From Salinarimonas rosea DSM 21201 (GTDB taxonomy: Bacteria > Pseudomonadota > Alphaproteobacteria > Rhizobiales > Beijerinckiaceae), in the NCBI RefSeq assembly GCF_000429045.1, contig NZ_AUBC01000019.1, positions 1 to 64,000 of the forward strand: a stretch of DNA of 64,000 nucleotides, given 5' to 3'. The notes under the pieces were generated by a model. The model was given only the letters and a program-made list of their open reading frames with translations. It searched no databases and was not told where the DNA came from. Of the stretch, positions 46,793 to 56,426 are shown one piece after another. Each line of letters opens with the position of its first letter. Position 1 is the stretch's first letter. A program made the position numbers and the translations under genes.

Positions 46793-47851
46793 TCACACCC
46801 GGAGGGCAGGATCATTCGGCGCGCGCGGAGCGACGCCGATCCCCGAGGGCGCGGGGGCCGCCCTGCGGGTCGCCCTCGCCAACGTCTCGTCGATCGCCGC
46901 GAGGATCGCGTCCCGAGCGAAATAGTGGACCATGTGCCCGAGACCAGGGAGGAGCGCGACGCGCGCGCCCGGAATTTCCGCGGCGAGGCGCTGGGTGTGC
47001 AGCGCGGCGGGCAGCGCCTTGTCCTCCGCACCGTGGAGGAGCGTCACCGGCACGTCGCAGCCGGCGTAGCGCGGCATCAGCTCCGCCGCGGCCGATCGCA
47101 TCACCGCGAGCTCGGCGGCCGCCGCGCGGATCTGCCCGGGTCGCTCGCCGTAGGCGAAGGGGTAGTCGGCGAGCATGCGTGGCGGGATCGGGTGCGGGTC
47201 GAACAGGCGCGGGTAGAGCTTGGGCGCGAGCCGCCGCATCGTCTGCGGGCCCAGCGTCCAGGCGAGCAGATGGCCGACGACCGGCATCGCCGGCAGGCCC
47301 ATCGCCGCGACGTCGCCGCGCTCCTGCGGATAGTAGAAGCCGGACATCAGCACCGCGCCGGCCACCGCCTCCGGATGATCGAGCGCCATCGCCAGGGAGA
47401 GCAGCGCCCCCCAGGAATGCCCGACGAGGAGCGGCCGCTCGACGCCGAGCTCGGCCAGGAACGCGCGCAGGAGATCGGCCTGGTCGCGCGGGTCGTAGGG
47501 CCGGCCGGAGGGGCGCGACGAATGGCCGTAGCCCGGCCGGTCGGGCACGATGCAGCGCCAGCGCGTCGCGCAGGCGTCGATCAGGCCGGAGACGAGCATG
47601 TCCTCGAGGCAGGCGCCGTTGCCGTGCACGAACAGGATCGGCGGCGCATCGCCGGGGTCGCCGTCCGTCGGGCCGACGTCCACGTAGTGCAGCCGCACCC
47701 CCTCGACCTCGACGAAGCGCCCGATCGGCGGGTGCATCTCGCGCGTGACCCGCCGGGTGTGGAGCCAGGCGTGGAGCGCCGAGCCGCCCGCGGCGAGCGC
47801 GACCGCCCCCAGCGCGGCGCCCGCGATGCGGGGAGGGTCGATCTCGGCCAT
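46793..47851 (-). CDS. alpha/beta hydrolase with N-terminal membrane anchor
   Basis: Product of 352 residues. A hydrophobic segment at 9-28 probably anchors it, then the hydrolase fold: PPILFVHGNGACLEDML near 72, DRPGYGHSSRP near 103, nucleophile elbow VGHSWGAL (Ser near 144), acidic residue in LLHGAEDKALP and catalytic His in PGLGHMVHYF. It stands 90 bp upstream of the desaturase on the same strand and may belong to the pigment operon or be independent. Substrate unknown. Confidence 0.87.
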   Translation of the reverse strand: MAEIDPPRIAGAALGAVALAAGGSALHAWLHTRRVTREMHPPIGRFVEVEGVRLHYVDVGPTDGDPGDAPPILFVHGNGACLEDMLVSGLIDACATRWRCIVPDRPGYGHSSRPSGRPYDPRDQADLLRAFLAELGVERPLLVGHSWGALLSLAMALDHPEAVAGAVLMSGFYYPQERGDVAAMGLPAMPVVGHLLAWTLGPQTMRRLAPKLYPRLFDPHPIPPRMLADYPFAYGERPGQIRAAAAELAVMRSAAAELMPRYAGCDVPVTLLHGAEDKALPAALHTQRLAAEIPGARVALLPGLGHMVHYFARDAILAAIDETLARATRRAAPAPSGIGVAPRAPNDPALRV

Positions 47852-47954
47852 GGGAATGTCGTCTCCGGTGGGTCGGCGGTGAGGCTAGCGGCAACCGCGG
47901 GCCACGCCCATCCGTTCCGGCTGCGACCCGACGGCGCGCGCGGCCCCGCCCCGG

Positions 47955-48998
47955 TCAGCTCCCGAACACCGTGTTGAGCTGCGCGCCCACCATCACGAAG
48001 GTGGTGCGCTTGGGCACCTCCTTGAGCGACATCGCGCCGATGTAGGTCATCATCGAGCGCACCCCGCCCATGATCTCCTGCATCGTGCCGTCGACCGGCC
48101 CGCGATAGGGCACCTCGACGGTCTTGCCCTCGGAGGCGCGGTAGGCGGCGACGCCGCCGGCGTACTTCTTCATCGCCGTGTCGGAGGACATGCCGTAGAA
48201 GATCATCTTCGCCGGCTGCTCGACGCCGTCGACCGTCTCGCGCACGATCTCGCCCTCGCACTCGTCGTGGCCCGCGAGCATGCCGCCGAGCATGACGAAG
48301 TCCGCTCCCGCGCCGTAGGCCTTCGCGACGTCGCCGGGAACGGTGCAGCCGCCGTCGGCGCAGACGAGGCCTTTCAGCCCGTGCGCGGCGTCGGCGCACT
48401 CGATCACGGCGGAGAGCTGCGGGTAGCCCACGCCCGTCATCTTGCGGGTGGTGCACACCGAGCCCGGGCCGATCCCCACCTTGACGACGTCGGCGCCCGC
48501 CAGGATCAGCGCCTCGGTCATGTCGCCGGTGACGACGTTGCCGGCCATGATCACCGCGTCGGGGTTCTCGGCGCGCGCCCTCTCCACGATCTCGACGAAC
48601 TTCTCCGTGTAGCCGTTGGCGACGTCGATGCACAGGAAGTGCACCGGCGCCCGGCGCTTCACGGCGGCGAACTTCTCCCAGTCCGCCTCGGCGGTGCCGA
48701 TCGTGTAGAAGGTGTTCGCCGCGTCCGGGCCGTTGAAGAAGTCGGCGAGCCTGTCGGCGGGATAGTGCTTGTGCAAGGCCACCATGGCGCCGTGGCGGGC
48801 GAGCGCGGCGGCCATGCCCATCGTGCCGGTGACGTCCATGTTGGCGGCGATCAGCGGGAAGCCCGTCCAGGTGCGCCCCGTGTGCATGAAGCGCAGCGTG
48901 CGCGTGATGTCGACGGCGGCCCGCGAGGCCAGCGTCGAGCGTTTCGGGCGGATCAGCACGTCCTTGAAGTCGAGCTTCGGGTCGTTCTCGATGCGCAT
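47955..48998 (-). CDS. guaC: GMP reductase
   Basis: Product of 347 residues. It converts GMP to IMP with NADPH. The IMPDH/GMPR barrel is evident: [16 protein letters not shown] at the start, the active-site loop [23 protein letters not shown] with catalytic Cys near 181, and [32 protein letters not shown]. No CBS domains are inserted, which favours GuaC over GuaB, as does the length. Divergent from alaS across 269 bp. Confidence 0.95.
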   Translation of the reverse strand: MRIENDPKLDFKDVLIRPKRSTLASRAAVDITRTLRFMHTGRTWTGFPLIAANMDVTGTMGMAAALARHGAMVALHKHYPADRLADFFNGPDAANTFYTIGTAEADWEKFAAVKRRAPVHFLCIDVANGYTEKFVEIVERARAENPDAVIMAGNVVTGDMTEALILAGADVVKVGIGPGSVCTTRKMTGVGYPQLSAVIECADAAHGLKGLVCADGGCTVPGDVAKAYGAGADFVMLGGMLAGHDECEGEIVRETVDGVEQPAKMIFYGMSSDTAMKKYAGGVAAYRASEGKTVEVPYRGPVDGTMQEIMGGVRSMMTYIGAMSLKEVPKRTTFVMVGAQLNTVFGS

Positions 48999-49267
48999 TC
49001 TCGTGGGCCTCCCGAGGCCTCTGCGATCGGCGTACGCGTGGGTTGCGCGGGCTCTCGAAACCCGCGCGACGCACGCCGCGATCCGTGTGGATTTCGCCGC
49101 AGACTAGCCGCTCGCGTGCCGGCGGACAATGGCGGGCGCGCGCGCCGCGTTCCGGCGCCCGTCACGTCGCCCCTCGCCCTTCCACTCGACAAGCCGAACG
49201 CCCAACTCTAGAACGGCCCCACGCTTTCGGCGGTGTCCCCCCGCCTCCCCTTTCGCAGAGTGTCTCC

Positions 49268-51928
49268 ATGAGCGGCGTCAACCAGATCCGGTCGGCCTTC
49301 CTGAACTACTTCGCCGCGAACGGGCACGAGATCGTCCCCTCGTCCCCGCTCGTGCCGCGCAACGACCCGACCCTGATGTTCACCAACGCCGGCATGGTGC
49401 AGTTCAAGAACGTCTTCACCGGCGTCGAGAAGCGGCCCTACACGACCGCGACGACGGCGCAGAAGGTCGTGCGCGCGGGCGGCAAGCACAACGACCTCGA
49501 CAACGTCGGCTACACCGCGCGGCATCACACCTTCTTCGAGATGCTCGGTAACTTCTCCTTCGGCGACTATTTCAAGGACCGCGCGATCGAGCTCGCCTGG
49601 AACCTGATCACCAAGGAGTACGACCTCCCCGCCGAGAAGCTGCTCGTCACGGTCTATTCCGAGGACGAGGAGGCGGCGGGGCTGTGGAAGAAGATCGCCG
49701 GGCTCCCCGACAGCAGGATCATCCGCATCCCGACCTCGGACAATTTCTGGCAGATGGGCGACACCGGCCCCTGCGGCCCCTGCTCGGAGATCTTCTACGA
49801 CCACGGCTCGCACATCCCCGGCGGCCCCCCCGGCTCGCCGGACGAGGACGGCGACCGGTTCATCGAGATCTGGAACCTCGTGTTCATGCAGTACGAGCAG
49901 CTCTCGCCGGAGGAGCGGGTGAACCTGCCGCGGCCGTCGATCGACACCGGCATGGGGCTCGAGCGCATCGCCGCCGTCCTCCAGGGCACGCACGACAACT
50001 ACGAGATCGACACGATGCGCCTGCTCACGGGCGCCGTGGAGACTCTCACGAACGTCGACGCCAAGGGGCCGCAGAAGGCCTCCCACCGCGTCATCGCCGA
50101 CCATCTGCGCGCCTCCGCCTTCCTCGTCGCCGACGGCGTGCTGCCGTCGAACGAGGGCCGCGGCTACGTCCTGCGCCGCATCATGCGCCGCGCCATGCGC
50201 CACGCGCAGCTGCTCGGCGCGCGCGATCCGCTGATGCACCGCCTCGTGCATCCCCTCGTGCGCGAGATGGGCGAGGCCTATCCCGAGCTGGAGCGGGCGG
50301 AGCCTCTGATCCGCGAGACGCTCGAGCTCGAGGAGCGGCGCTTCCGCAAGACGCTCGAGCGCGGGCTCGCGATCCTCGACGACGAGACGAAGGCGCTCGG
50401 GCGCGGCGACGAGCTCTCCGGCGAGACCGCCTTCACGCTCTACGACACCTACGGCTTCCCGCTCGACCTGACGCAGGACGCTCTGCGCGCCCGCGGCATC
50501 GGCGTCGACAAGGCCGCCTTCGACGCCGCGATGGAGCGCCAGCGCGAGAAGGCCCGCGCCGCCTGGGCCGGCTCGGGCGAAGCCGCGACCGAGACCGTCT
50601 GGTACGGCATCCGCGAGGCGGTGGGCGCGACCGAGTTCCTCGGCTACGAGACCGAGCGCGCCGAGGGCGTCGTCGCCGCGCTCGTGCGCGACGGCGCGCG
50701 GGTCGACACGATCGGCGTCGGCGACACCGGCCTCCTCGTCGCCAACCAGACGCCCTTCTACGCGGAGAGCGGCGGCCAGGTGGGCGATACCGGCATCATC
50801 GCCGGCGCGGGCTTCCGCGCGCGGGTGACGAACGTCGAGAAGAAGCTCGGCGACCTGTGGGTCCACCACGTCACGGTGGTGGACGGGCACCTCGTCGTCG
50901 GCCATGCCGCGGAGTTCACCGTCGACCACGCGCGGCGCGCCACGATCCGCGCGCACCATTCGGCCACCCACCTCCTGCACGAGGCGCTGCGCCAGGTGCT
51001 CGGCGATCACGTCCAGCAGAAGGGCTCGCTCGTGGCGCCGGATCGGCTGCGCTTCGACATCTCGCACCCCAAGCCCATCGGCGAGGAGGAGCTCGGCCGC
51101 GTCGAGGCGCTGACGAACGCGCTGGTGCTGCAGAACGAGCCCGTGGTCACCAAGCTGATGGGCGTCGACGACGCCATCGCGTCCGGCGCCCGCGCGCTCT
51201 TCGGCGAGAAGTACGGCGAGGAGGTCCGCGTCGTGTCCATGGGCACGAACCGCGACGGGGCGCTCGCCGGCAAGCCCTACTCGATCGAGCTGTGCGGCGG
51301 CACGCACGTGGCACGCACGGGCGAGATCGGCATGGTCTCCATCGTCGGCGAGAGCGCGGTCGCGGCCGGCGTGCGCCGCATCGAGGCGCTCACCGGCGAG
51401 GCCGCGCGGCGGCACCTCGCGGAGGAATCGAAGGCGCTGCACGGCGTCGCGGGACTGCTCAAGACGACCGTCGACGAGGTGCCCGGGCGCGTCGCCGCCC
51501 TCGTCGAGGAGCGCCGCAAGCTCGAGCGCGAGCTCGCCGATGCGAGGAAGAAGCTCGCCATGGGCGGCGGCGGGGACGGCTCCGGCGCGTCCGACGTGCG
51601 CGAGATCGCGGGCGTGAAGCTCATGGCCCGGGCGGTCGAGGGCGTCGCGCCGAAGGACCTCAAGAGCCTCGTCGACGAGGGCAAGCGCCGGCTCGGCTCG
51701 GGCATCGTCGCCATCGTCGGCGTGTCGGACGACGGCAAGGCCGGCGTCGTCGTCGGCGTCACCGAGGACCTCACCGAGCGCTTCGACGCGGTGGCGCTGG
51801 TGCGCGCGGCCTCCGAGGCGCTCGGCGGCAAGGGCGGCGGCGGGCGCCGCGACATGGCCCAGGCCGGCGGCCCCGACGGCGCGCAGGCGCCGGCCGCGCT
51901 GGAGGCGATCGTCGCGGCGATCGGCTGA
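49268..51928 (+). CDS. alaS: alanine--tRNA ligase
   Basis: Product of 886 residues, normal. Class II core with [40 protein letters not shown], the editing domain zinc motif [11 protein letters not shown] near 564 and [13 protein letters not shown] near 675, and the C-terminal DHHA1-like domain. ATG 49268 starts directly at the conserved [11 protein letters not shown]; upstream in-frame reading has no homology. Family B repeats begin four bases after the stop. Confidence 0.97.
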   Translation: MSGVNQIRSAFLNYFAANGHEIVPSSPLVPRNDPTLMFTNAGMVQFKNVFTGVEKRPYTTATTAQKVVRAGGKHNDLDNVGYTARHHTFFEMLGNFSFGDYFKDRAIELAWNLITKEYDLPAEKLLVTVYSEDEEAAGLWKKIAGLPDSRIIRIPTSDNFWQMGDTGPCGPCSEIFYDHGSHIPGGPPGSPDEDGDRFIEIWNLVFMQYEQLSPEERVNLPRPSIDTGMGLERIAAVLQGTHDNYEIDTMRLLTGAVETLTNVDAKGPQKASHRVIADHLRASAFLVADGVLPSNEGRGYVLRRIMRRAMRHAQLLGARDPLMHRLVHPLVREMGEAYPELERAEPLIRETLELEERRFRKTLERGLAILDDETKALGRGDELSGETAFTLYDTYGFPLDLTQDALRARGIGVDKAAFDAAMERQREKARAAWAGSGEAATETVWYGIREAVGATEFLGYETERAEGVVAALVRDGARVDTIGVGDTGLLVANQTPFYAESGGQVGDTGIIAGAGFRARVTNVEKKLGDLWVHHVTVVDGHLVVGHAAEFTVDHARRATIRAHHSATHLLHEALRQVLGDHVQQKGSLVAPDRLRFDISHPKPIGEEELGRVEALTNALVLQNEPVVTKLMGVDDAIASGARALFGEKYGEEVRVVSMGTNRDGALAGKPYSIELCGGTHVARTGEIGMVSIVGESAVAAGVRRIEALTGEAARRHLAEESKALHGVAGLLKTTVDEVPGRVAALVEERRKLERELADARKKLAMGGGGDGSGASDVREIAGVKLMARAVEGVAPKDLKSLVDEGKRRLGSGIVAIVGVSDDGKAGVVVGVTEDLTERFDAVALVRAASEALGGKGGGGRRDMAQAGGPDGAQAPAALEAIVAAIG

Positions 51929-51931
51929 ACG

Positions 51932-52050
51932 CCGCCGACACGCTCCGACCGCCTCCTCCCCGCAGGGGAGGACGACGGCCGCAGGCCGGAGGGTGGGGAG
52001 GGCGGCGATACCGCTCGCCGGAACGATCGAACCGCCCCACCGCCCGCACC
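51932..52050. repeat. family B repeat, left partial copy
   Basis: Contains CGACACGCTCCGACCGCC, the CCTCCCC-GCA-GGGGAGG hairpin, GGCCGCAGGCC, GGAGGGTGGGGAGGGCGG and GATCGAACCGCCCCACCGCC. It matches the first two thirds of the 174-bp unit at 52688-52861; the last third is absent and the DUF559 gene region stands in its place. Confidence 0.85.
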
Positions 52051-52057
52051 TTATCGG

Positions 52058-52102
52058 TTGCAATCGCGGCCTCTTCCGCTATGTTCTGTATGAGAACAGA
52101 AC
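52058..52102 (+). promoter_or_regulatory. promoter and inverted repeat before the DUF559 gene
   Basis: TTGCAA (52058-52063) and TATGTT (52080-52085) have a 16-base spacer. Overlapping the -10 and start point is GTTCT-N5-AGAAC (52083-52097), followed at once by a further AGAAC (52098-52102). The arrangement could be a repressor site. It does not match the GTTC-N7-GTTC LexA box of alphaproteobacteria. Confidence 0.4.
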
Positions 52103-52115
52103 AGGAATGCTCGCC

Positions 52116-52505
52116 ATGCCCGCCGGCCCGACGGGTCGCCCCGTCTCCACGGTCCCCGTCGCACGGATCCAGCAGCTGCGCCACGATGCGACGCGTCAGG
52201 AACGGCGCATGTGGGCGGCTCTGCGCCGGCTTCGCCCGGCCGGCTTCCATTTCCGGCGCCAGGTGCCGATCGGCCCCTTCGTCGTCGACTTCGCCTGCCT
52301 GAAGGCGCGGCTCGTTCTGGAGATCGACGGCGCACATCATGGCGAGGCGCCGCACGAGGCGCGCGATCGCCGGCGCGACGCCGACCTGCGCCGCGAAGGC
52401 TTCCGCGTCGCCCGCTATTGGAACGGGCAGGTCATGCACGAGCTGCCCGACGTGATGGACGACGTCTACGCCCGCCTCACGGATCCGGCCCGTTATTGGT
52501 CCTGA
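52116..52505 (+). CDS. DUF559 endonuclease-fold protein inside a repeat array
   Basis: Product of 129 residues (132 from ATG 52107); AGGA lies at good distance from ATG 52116. DUF559 proteins share the Vsr-like PD-(D/E)XK nuclease fold. Visible features are ARIQQLRHDATRQERRMWAALRR, FHFRRQVPIGPFVVDFACLKARLVLEIDGAHH (the Asp and the ExDG pair are the expected metal ligands) and DLRREGFRVARYWNGQVM. It has its own promoter and is flanked on both sides by family B repeats, an arrangement that suggests the gene and the repeats are related. Molecular role unproven; mismatch repair or repeat mobility are possibilities. Confidence 0.88.
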   Translation: MPAGPTGRPVSTVPVARIQQLRHDATRQERRMWAALRRLRPAGFHFRRQVPIGPFVVDFACLKARLVLEIDGAHHGEAPHEARDRRRDADLRREGFRVARYWNGQVMHELPDVMDDVYARLTDPARYWS

Positions 52506-52540
52506 TCGGGCAGAGGCGGCACGACATCGGCGCCGGCCAC

Positions 52541-53015
52541 CGACCGCCACCTCCCCGCAGGTGAGGACGGAGGGTGGGGAGGGCGGCGATACCGCCCGCC
52601 GGGACGATCGAACCGCCCCACCGCCCGCGCTTCGCGCGGACTCCTCCCCTCCGGGGAGGACGCGGGGTCGGCGCATGTGGCGAACGCCGACGACACGCTC
52701 CGACCGCCTCCTCCCCGCAGGGGAGGACGACGGCCGCAGGCCGGAGGGTGGGGAGGGCGGCGATACCGCTCGCCGGGACGATCGAACCGCCCCACCGCCC
52801 GCGCTACGCGCGGACTCTTCCCCTCCGGGGAGGACGCGGGGTCGGCGCATGTGGCGAACGGCGACGGCACGCTCCGACCGCCTCCTCCCCGCAGGGGAGG
52901 ACGACGGCCGAAGGCCGGAGGGTGGGGAGGGCGGCGACACCGCCCGCCGGGGCGATCGAACGGCCCCACCGCCCGCGCGTGCCGCGCGGACTCCTCCCCT
53001 CCGGGGAGGACCCGG
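52541..53015. repeat. family B repeat, tandem array of three copies
   Basis: Copies run about 52541-52687 (with a deletion of the GACGGCCGCAGGCC part), 52688-52861 and 52862-53015. The complete unit is 174 bp. Each has two hairpins, CCTCCCC-GCA-GGGGAGG and CCCCTCCGGGG-type, plus the shared blocks GGAGGGTGGGGAGGGCGG, GATCGAACCGCCCCACCG, and GGTCGGCGCATGTGGCGAACG. Copies differ by a few substitutions, so they are recent duplicates. Confidence 0.9.
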
Positions 53016-53018
53016 TGT

Positions 53019-54110
53019 TTAGGCCGCCTCCTCCGCCCGCGCATCGAACTCCGTCGCCAGCCGCGCGGACGCCCGCTCCAGCAGCACCGGTTCGTCGACG
53101 ATGCGCACCGCCCGCGGCTCGGGGCCGCCGAAGGCCTCGCGCGGGGGCGCGAGGCCGAGCAGGGTCGCGGTCGCGATCGCGGGCAGGTTGACGCCCGCCG
53201 CCGCGGAATAGCCGACGCCGCCGGCATAGCGGGTGTTGACCTCGAGGAGCTTCGGCACGCCCTCCCCGTCCGCCTTCGTCTGCACGTTGACGAGCCCGTC
53301 GAGGCCGAGCGTGGCCACGACGGCCTCGGCCAGGTCGATCTCGGGCCCGCGGGTCGTCACGACCTGGTAGGCGCCCGACTTGCGCCGCGCCGCGGCGGCG
53401 ACGAGGCGACCCTCGTCGCAGACGACGTCGACGGAGTGCTCGTCCCCCGGCAGGTAGTCCATCACGACGAGCCGGTCCCGCTCGCGCGCGGCCGCCCAGG
53501 CGGCGGCGAACACGTCGGGGTGGACGACGCGACGGTCCGGGTCCTCCAGATGCGCGAAGGCGTCAGCATGCCCGTCGAGGCGCCAGAAGCCCCGGCCGTA
53601 GACGCCGGACGCGGGCTTCACGCAGGCGCCGTGCGCGCCCGAGAGGGTCGCGAGCGCATGGGAGAGGCCGGCGGCGTCGACCACGGCGATCGTCTCCGGC
53701 ACCGGCAGGCCAGCCGTCCGCATCCGGGCGGCGAACAGGTCCTTGCGCGCGCAGGCTTCGAGCGCGTCGGGCGTCGTCGCCCCGCAGGCGAGGCGGATGC
53801 CCGCCGCCGAAAAGTCCTCCCGCGCCGCGGCGAGCGCCGCGCGCTCGCGCATGGCGAGGACTGCCCCGACCGCGGAGGCGCGCGCCTCGGCGAGGAGCCA
53901 GGCGGCGTAGGCCGCGCCCTCGGCGCGCGGATCGGGTCGCGCGGGCTCGCGCAGGGCGACGTCCGCCCCGTCGAGGATGTCCTCGCGGTCGTCCGCGTGC
54001 GAGGCGAGGACGCGCAGGCCCGCGGGAGAGGCGGAGGGCGCGGCGGCGCGCGCGAGCCGGACCACCGCGCGCTGGCTGGCGTGGCCCTGCGTGAACAGGA
54101 TCGTCTTCAT
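53019..54110 (-). CDS. ATP-grasp protein of the Ter cluster
   Basis: Product of 363 residues. It has a short N-terminal Rossmann-like region with KTILFTQGHASQRAVVRLARAA, a central part with ARKDLFAARMRTAGLPVPETIAV, the ATP-binding loop ACVKPASGVYGRGFWRL near 187, VVMDYLPGDEHSVDVVCDEG, and the Mg-binding LLEVNTRYAGGVGYSAAAGVNLPAIATA near 310. ATP-grasp enzymes join a carboxylate to an amine via an acyl phosphate. Such genes are known companions of terD clusters. It diverges from terD across 291 bp; its right end abuts the family B repeats. Confidence 0.88.
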   Translation of the reverse strand: MKTILFTQGHASQRAVVRLARAAAPSASPAGLRVLASHADDREDILDGADVALREPARPDPRAEGAAYAAWLLAEARASAVGAVLAMRERAALAAAREDFSAAGIRLACGATTPDALEACARKDLFAARMRTAGLPVPETIAVVDAAGLSHALATLSGAHGACVKPASGVYGRGFWRLDGHADAFAHLEDPDRRVVHPDVFAAAWAAARERDRLVVMDYLPGDEHSVDVVCDEGRLVAAAARRKSGAYQVVTTRGPEIDLAEAVVATLGLDGLVNVQTKADGEGVPKLLEVNTRYAGGVGYSAAAGVNLPAIATATLLGLAPPREAFGGPEPRAVRIVDEPVLLERASARLATEFDARAEEAA

Positions 54111-54305
54111 GACGACATGAACCCGTCATCGAGAGAGAGCATGTGCGGAGAGCCGGCGCGCGGATACGCACCGGCCGATTCGCCGCCTGGCTCGGCGCGT
54201 TCGCTCGTCGGATGGGTGTCTCGGCGGGTCGGACGGGATGAAAACACCTGCGCGCGACGCGAATTCGGAAAGAACGTCTCGCGCAGTGTTTCCAAGCTTT
54301 GCGGC

Positions 54306-54336
54306 TTGACAGCATTCTCTAGCGGAACCACTTAAC
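54306..54336 (+). promoter_or_regulatory. candidate promoter of the ter operon
   Basis: TTGACA at 54306-54311 is a perfect -35 element; CTTAAC at 54331-54336 is the best -10 candidate, although the 19-base spacing is long. It lies about 65 bases before the first terD start in the gap shared with the divergent ATP-grasp gene. Confidence 0.3.
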
Positions 54337-54401
54337 GGCGCAAGGGAAATTCGACGCGCGACCACGTTCGGACGAGTCGCGCGTCTCGGAGGGAGGCACG
54401 C

Positions 54402-54992
54402 ATGGCGATCTCGTTGTCCAAGGGCCAGACCATCTCGCTCGCCAAGGAGAGCGCCGGCCTCTCGAAGGTGCGCATGGGTCTCGGCTGGGATCCGGTGAAG
54501 AAGAAGGGCGGCTTCCTGTCCGGCCTGCTCGGCGGCGGCGGCGGCGGGGACATCGACCTCGACGCGTCCTGCCTGATGTTCGACGGGGGCAAGCAGCTCG
54601 TCGACATCGTCTGGTTCCGCCAGCTCAAGTCCGGCGACGGCGCCGTCGTCCATTCCGGCGACAACCTCACCGGAGAGGGCGACGGAGACGACGAGACGAT
54701 CGGCGTCGACCTCGAGCGCCTGCCCGCCGCGGTGCAGACGCTGGTCTTCACGGTGAACTCCTTCCGCGGCCAGACCTTCAACGAGGTCGAGAACGCCTTC
54801 TGCCGCCTCGTCGACGAGCGTGCGCGCAAGGAGATCGCCCGCTACACTCTCACCGAGCAGGGCGCCCATACCGGCGTCGTGATGGCCGTCCTCAGCCGCG
54901 CCTCCGGCGAGTGGACGATGAAGGCGATCGGTGCGCCCGCGAACGGGCGTACCGCCCAGGATCTTGCGGGCGCGGCCACCGCTCATATCTGA
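54402..54992 (+). CDS. TerD family protein 1
   Basis: Product of 196 residues, cytoplasmic. TerD fold markers: SLSKGQTISLAKE at the start, GLGWDPV, the calcium-binding DIDLDASCLMFD and GDNLTGEGDGDDETIGVDLERLPA, then VFTVNSFRGQTFNEVENAFCRLVDE. Between GLGWDP and DIDLD is an inserted loop KKKGGFLSGLLGGGGGG, absent in the classical TerD at 58040. GGAGGGAGG before ATG 54402 is a strong ribosome binding site. First gene of the plus-strand Ter run; role in tellurite or general envelope/phage stress. Confidence 0.93.
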   Translation: MAISLSKGQTISLAKESAGLSKVRMGLGWDPVKKKGGFLSGLLGGGGGGDIDLDASCLMFDGGKQLVDIVWFRQLKSGDGAVVHSGDNLTGEGDGDDETIGVDLERLPAAVQTLVFTVNSFRGQTFNEVENAFCRLVDERARKEIARYTLTEQGAHTGVVMAVLSRASGEWTMKAIGAPANGRTAQDLAGAATAHI

Positions 54993-55032
54993 GACGCAGC
55001 CGTCGAGGCCGCGCGAACGGAGGGGTGAGACC

Positions 55033-56310
55033 GTGACGCAGCTCACGAAGGGCGCGAACGCGCCGGTGAACGCCAGCCAGCCCGTGGTGCGGGTGCGCTT
55101 CGCGCCGTCCGGGCCGGTCGCGGAGATCGACGTCTCCGCCTTCCTCCTGCAGGGGAGCGGCAAGGTCTCGGGCGACACGGACATGGTGTTCTACGGCCAG
55201 CCGGAGGGGCCCGGCGGCGCCGTGCGGCTCACCTCGCAGAACGCTCCCGCCGCGGGCGGCGTCAAGGAGACCACGTTCTCGGTCTCCCTCGGCGCGATGC
55301 CGGCGGGCGTCGAGAAGGTCGCCGTGACCGCGACGATCCACGGTGCCGGGCGGGGTGTCTCCTTCTCGCAGGTCGCGTCGCTCGAGGTGGCGGTGCTCGA
55401 CGGCGGCAGCACGGTCGTGACCTACCCCGTCGAGACCGCCGGCATGGTCGAGACGGCGCTGATCCTGGGCGAGCTCTACCTGCGCAACGGCCAATGGAAG
55501 TTCCGCGCCGTCGGCCAGGGCTTCGCGGGGGGGCTGAAGCCGCTGGCCGAGAGCTTCGGCGTCTCGGTGGACGACGAGCCCGAGCCCGCGCCACCGCCGC
55601 AACCCGCCCCCTCCGCCCGGCCCCCGAGCGTGCCGCGCGTCGGCGCCGCGAGCACCGGGAACAGCGGTGCTGCACCCGCTGCGGCACCGTCGATCAACCT
55701 CTCCAAGGTGACGCTCACCAAGGAGCGCAAGTCGATCGACCTGACGAAGAAGGCGTCGGGCGGCTACGGCGAGGTGCGGATCAACCTCAACTGGAACCGC
55801 AACCAGGCCCCGCCGTCGGGCGGCGGCGGCTTCTTCGGGTTCGGCAAGCCCAAGGGCGTCGATCTCGACCTCGGCTGCCTGTTCGAGCTCGCCGACGGCC
55901 GCAAGGGCGCCGTGCAGGCGCTGGGCGACTCGTTCGGCTATTTCGACGGGCCGCCCTACGTCCAGCTGTCGGCGGACGACCGCACCGGCCAGAGCGCCGA
56001 CGGCGAGTGGCTGCGCATCAACGGCCGGCACTGGGACGAGATCCGCCGCGTGCTGGTCTACGCCTTCATCTACGAGGGCGCGCCGAACTGGGCGGCGACG
56101 GACGGCGTGGTGACCGTCTACGCGCCGGACCAGCCGCCGGTGGAGGTGCGTCTCGACGAGACCTCCAACATGGGCATGTGCGCCGTGACGCTCGTCGAGA
56201 ACGTCGGCGGGCAGATGCGGGTGTCGCGCGAGATCAAGTATTTCCAGAACCACAAGCCGATGGACGAGGCCTACGGCTGGGGCATGCGCTGGACCCGCGG
56301 CTCCAAGTAG
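55033..56310 (+). CDS. two-domain TerD-family protein (TerA-like)
   Basis: Product of 425 residues from GTG 55033, which follows GGAGGGG at seven bases. Residues 1-190 are a TerD-like domain ending in the typical [23 protein letters not shown]; 190-225 is a Pro/Ala linker; 225-425 is a second TerD-like domain that opens again with an SLTKERKSIDLTKK repeat of the TerD N terminus and carries the insert PPSGGGGFFGFGKPKG before VDLDLGCLFEL. Double-TerD proteins are called TerA/TerF in tellurite clusters. The first domain has lost the acidic calcium loop of GDN type, whereas the second keeps DLDLGCLF but not the GEGDGDDE run. Confidence 0.88.
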   Translation: MTQLTKGANAPVNASQPVVRVRFAPSGPVAEIDVSAFLLQGSGKVSGDTDMVFYGQPEGPGGAVRLTSQNAPAAGGVKETTFSVSLGAMPAGVEKVAVTATIHGAGRGVSFSQVASLEVAVLDGGSTVVTYPVETAGMVETALILGELYLRNGQWKFRAVGQGFAGGLKPLAESFGVSVDDEPEPAPPPQPAPSARPPSVPRVGAASTGNSGAAPAAAPSINLSKVTLTKERKSIDLTKKASGGYGEVRINLNWNRNQAPPSGGGGFFGFGKPKGVDLDLGCLFELADGRKGAVQALGDSFGYFDGPPYVQLSADDRTGQSADGEWLRINGRHWDEIRRVLVYAFIYEGAPNWAATDGVVTVYAPDQPPVEVRLDETSNMGMCAVTLVENVGGQMRVSREIKYFQNHKPMDEAYGWGMRWTRGSK

Positions 56311-56426
56311 ACCCCGGCAGGGGCACGGAGCCGACCGGCAGAACGGAGCGCGCCCGGCGCGCCTCGCCCCGCCGCACCGTGCGCCGCACGGGGCGGCCCA
56401 TTCACGAAGAGGGAAGGACCAGGACC

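Noticed and set aside
52083-52102. LexA (SOS) box before the DUF559 gene
   Set aside because: The alphaproteobacterial box is a direct repeat GTTC-N7-GTTC; here the repeats are inverted or one base apart.
52541-53015. Possible CRISPR array
   Set aside because: The repeat unit is 174 bp, contains internal hairpins and has no unique spacers; no cas genes are present.
54324-54350. EcfG general-stress promoter (GGAAC) before terD
   Set aside because: GGAAC is present at 54324-54328 but no CGTT-type -10 lies 16 to 17 bases further.
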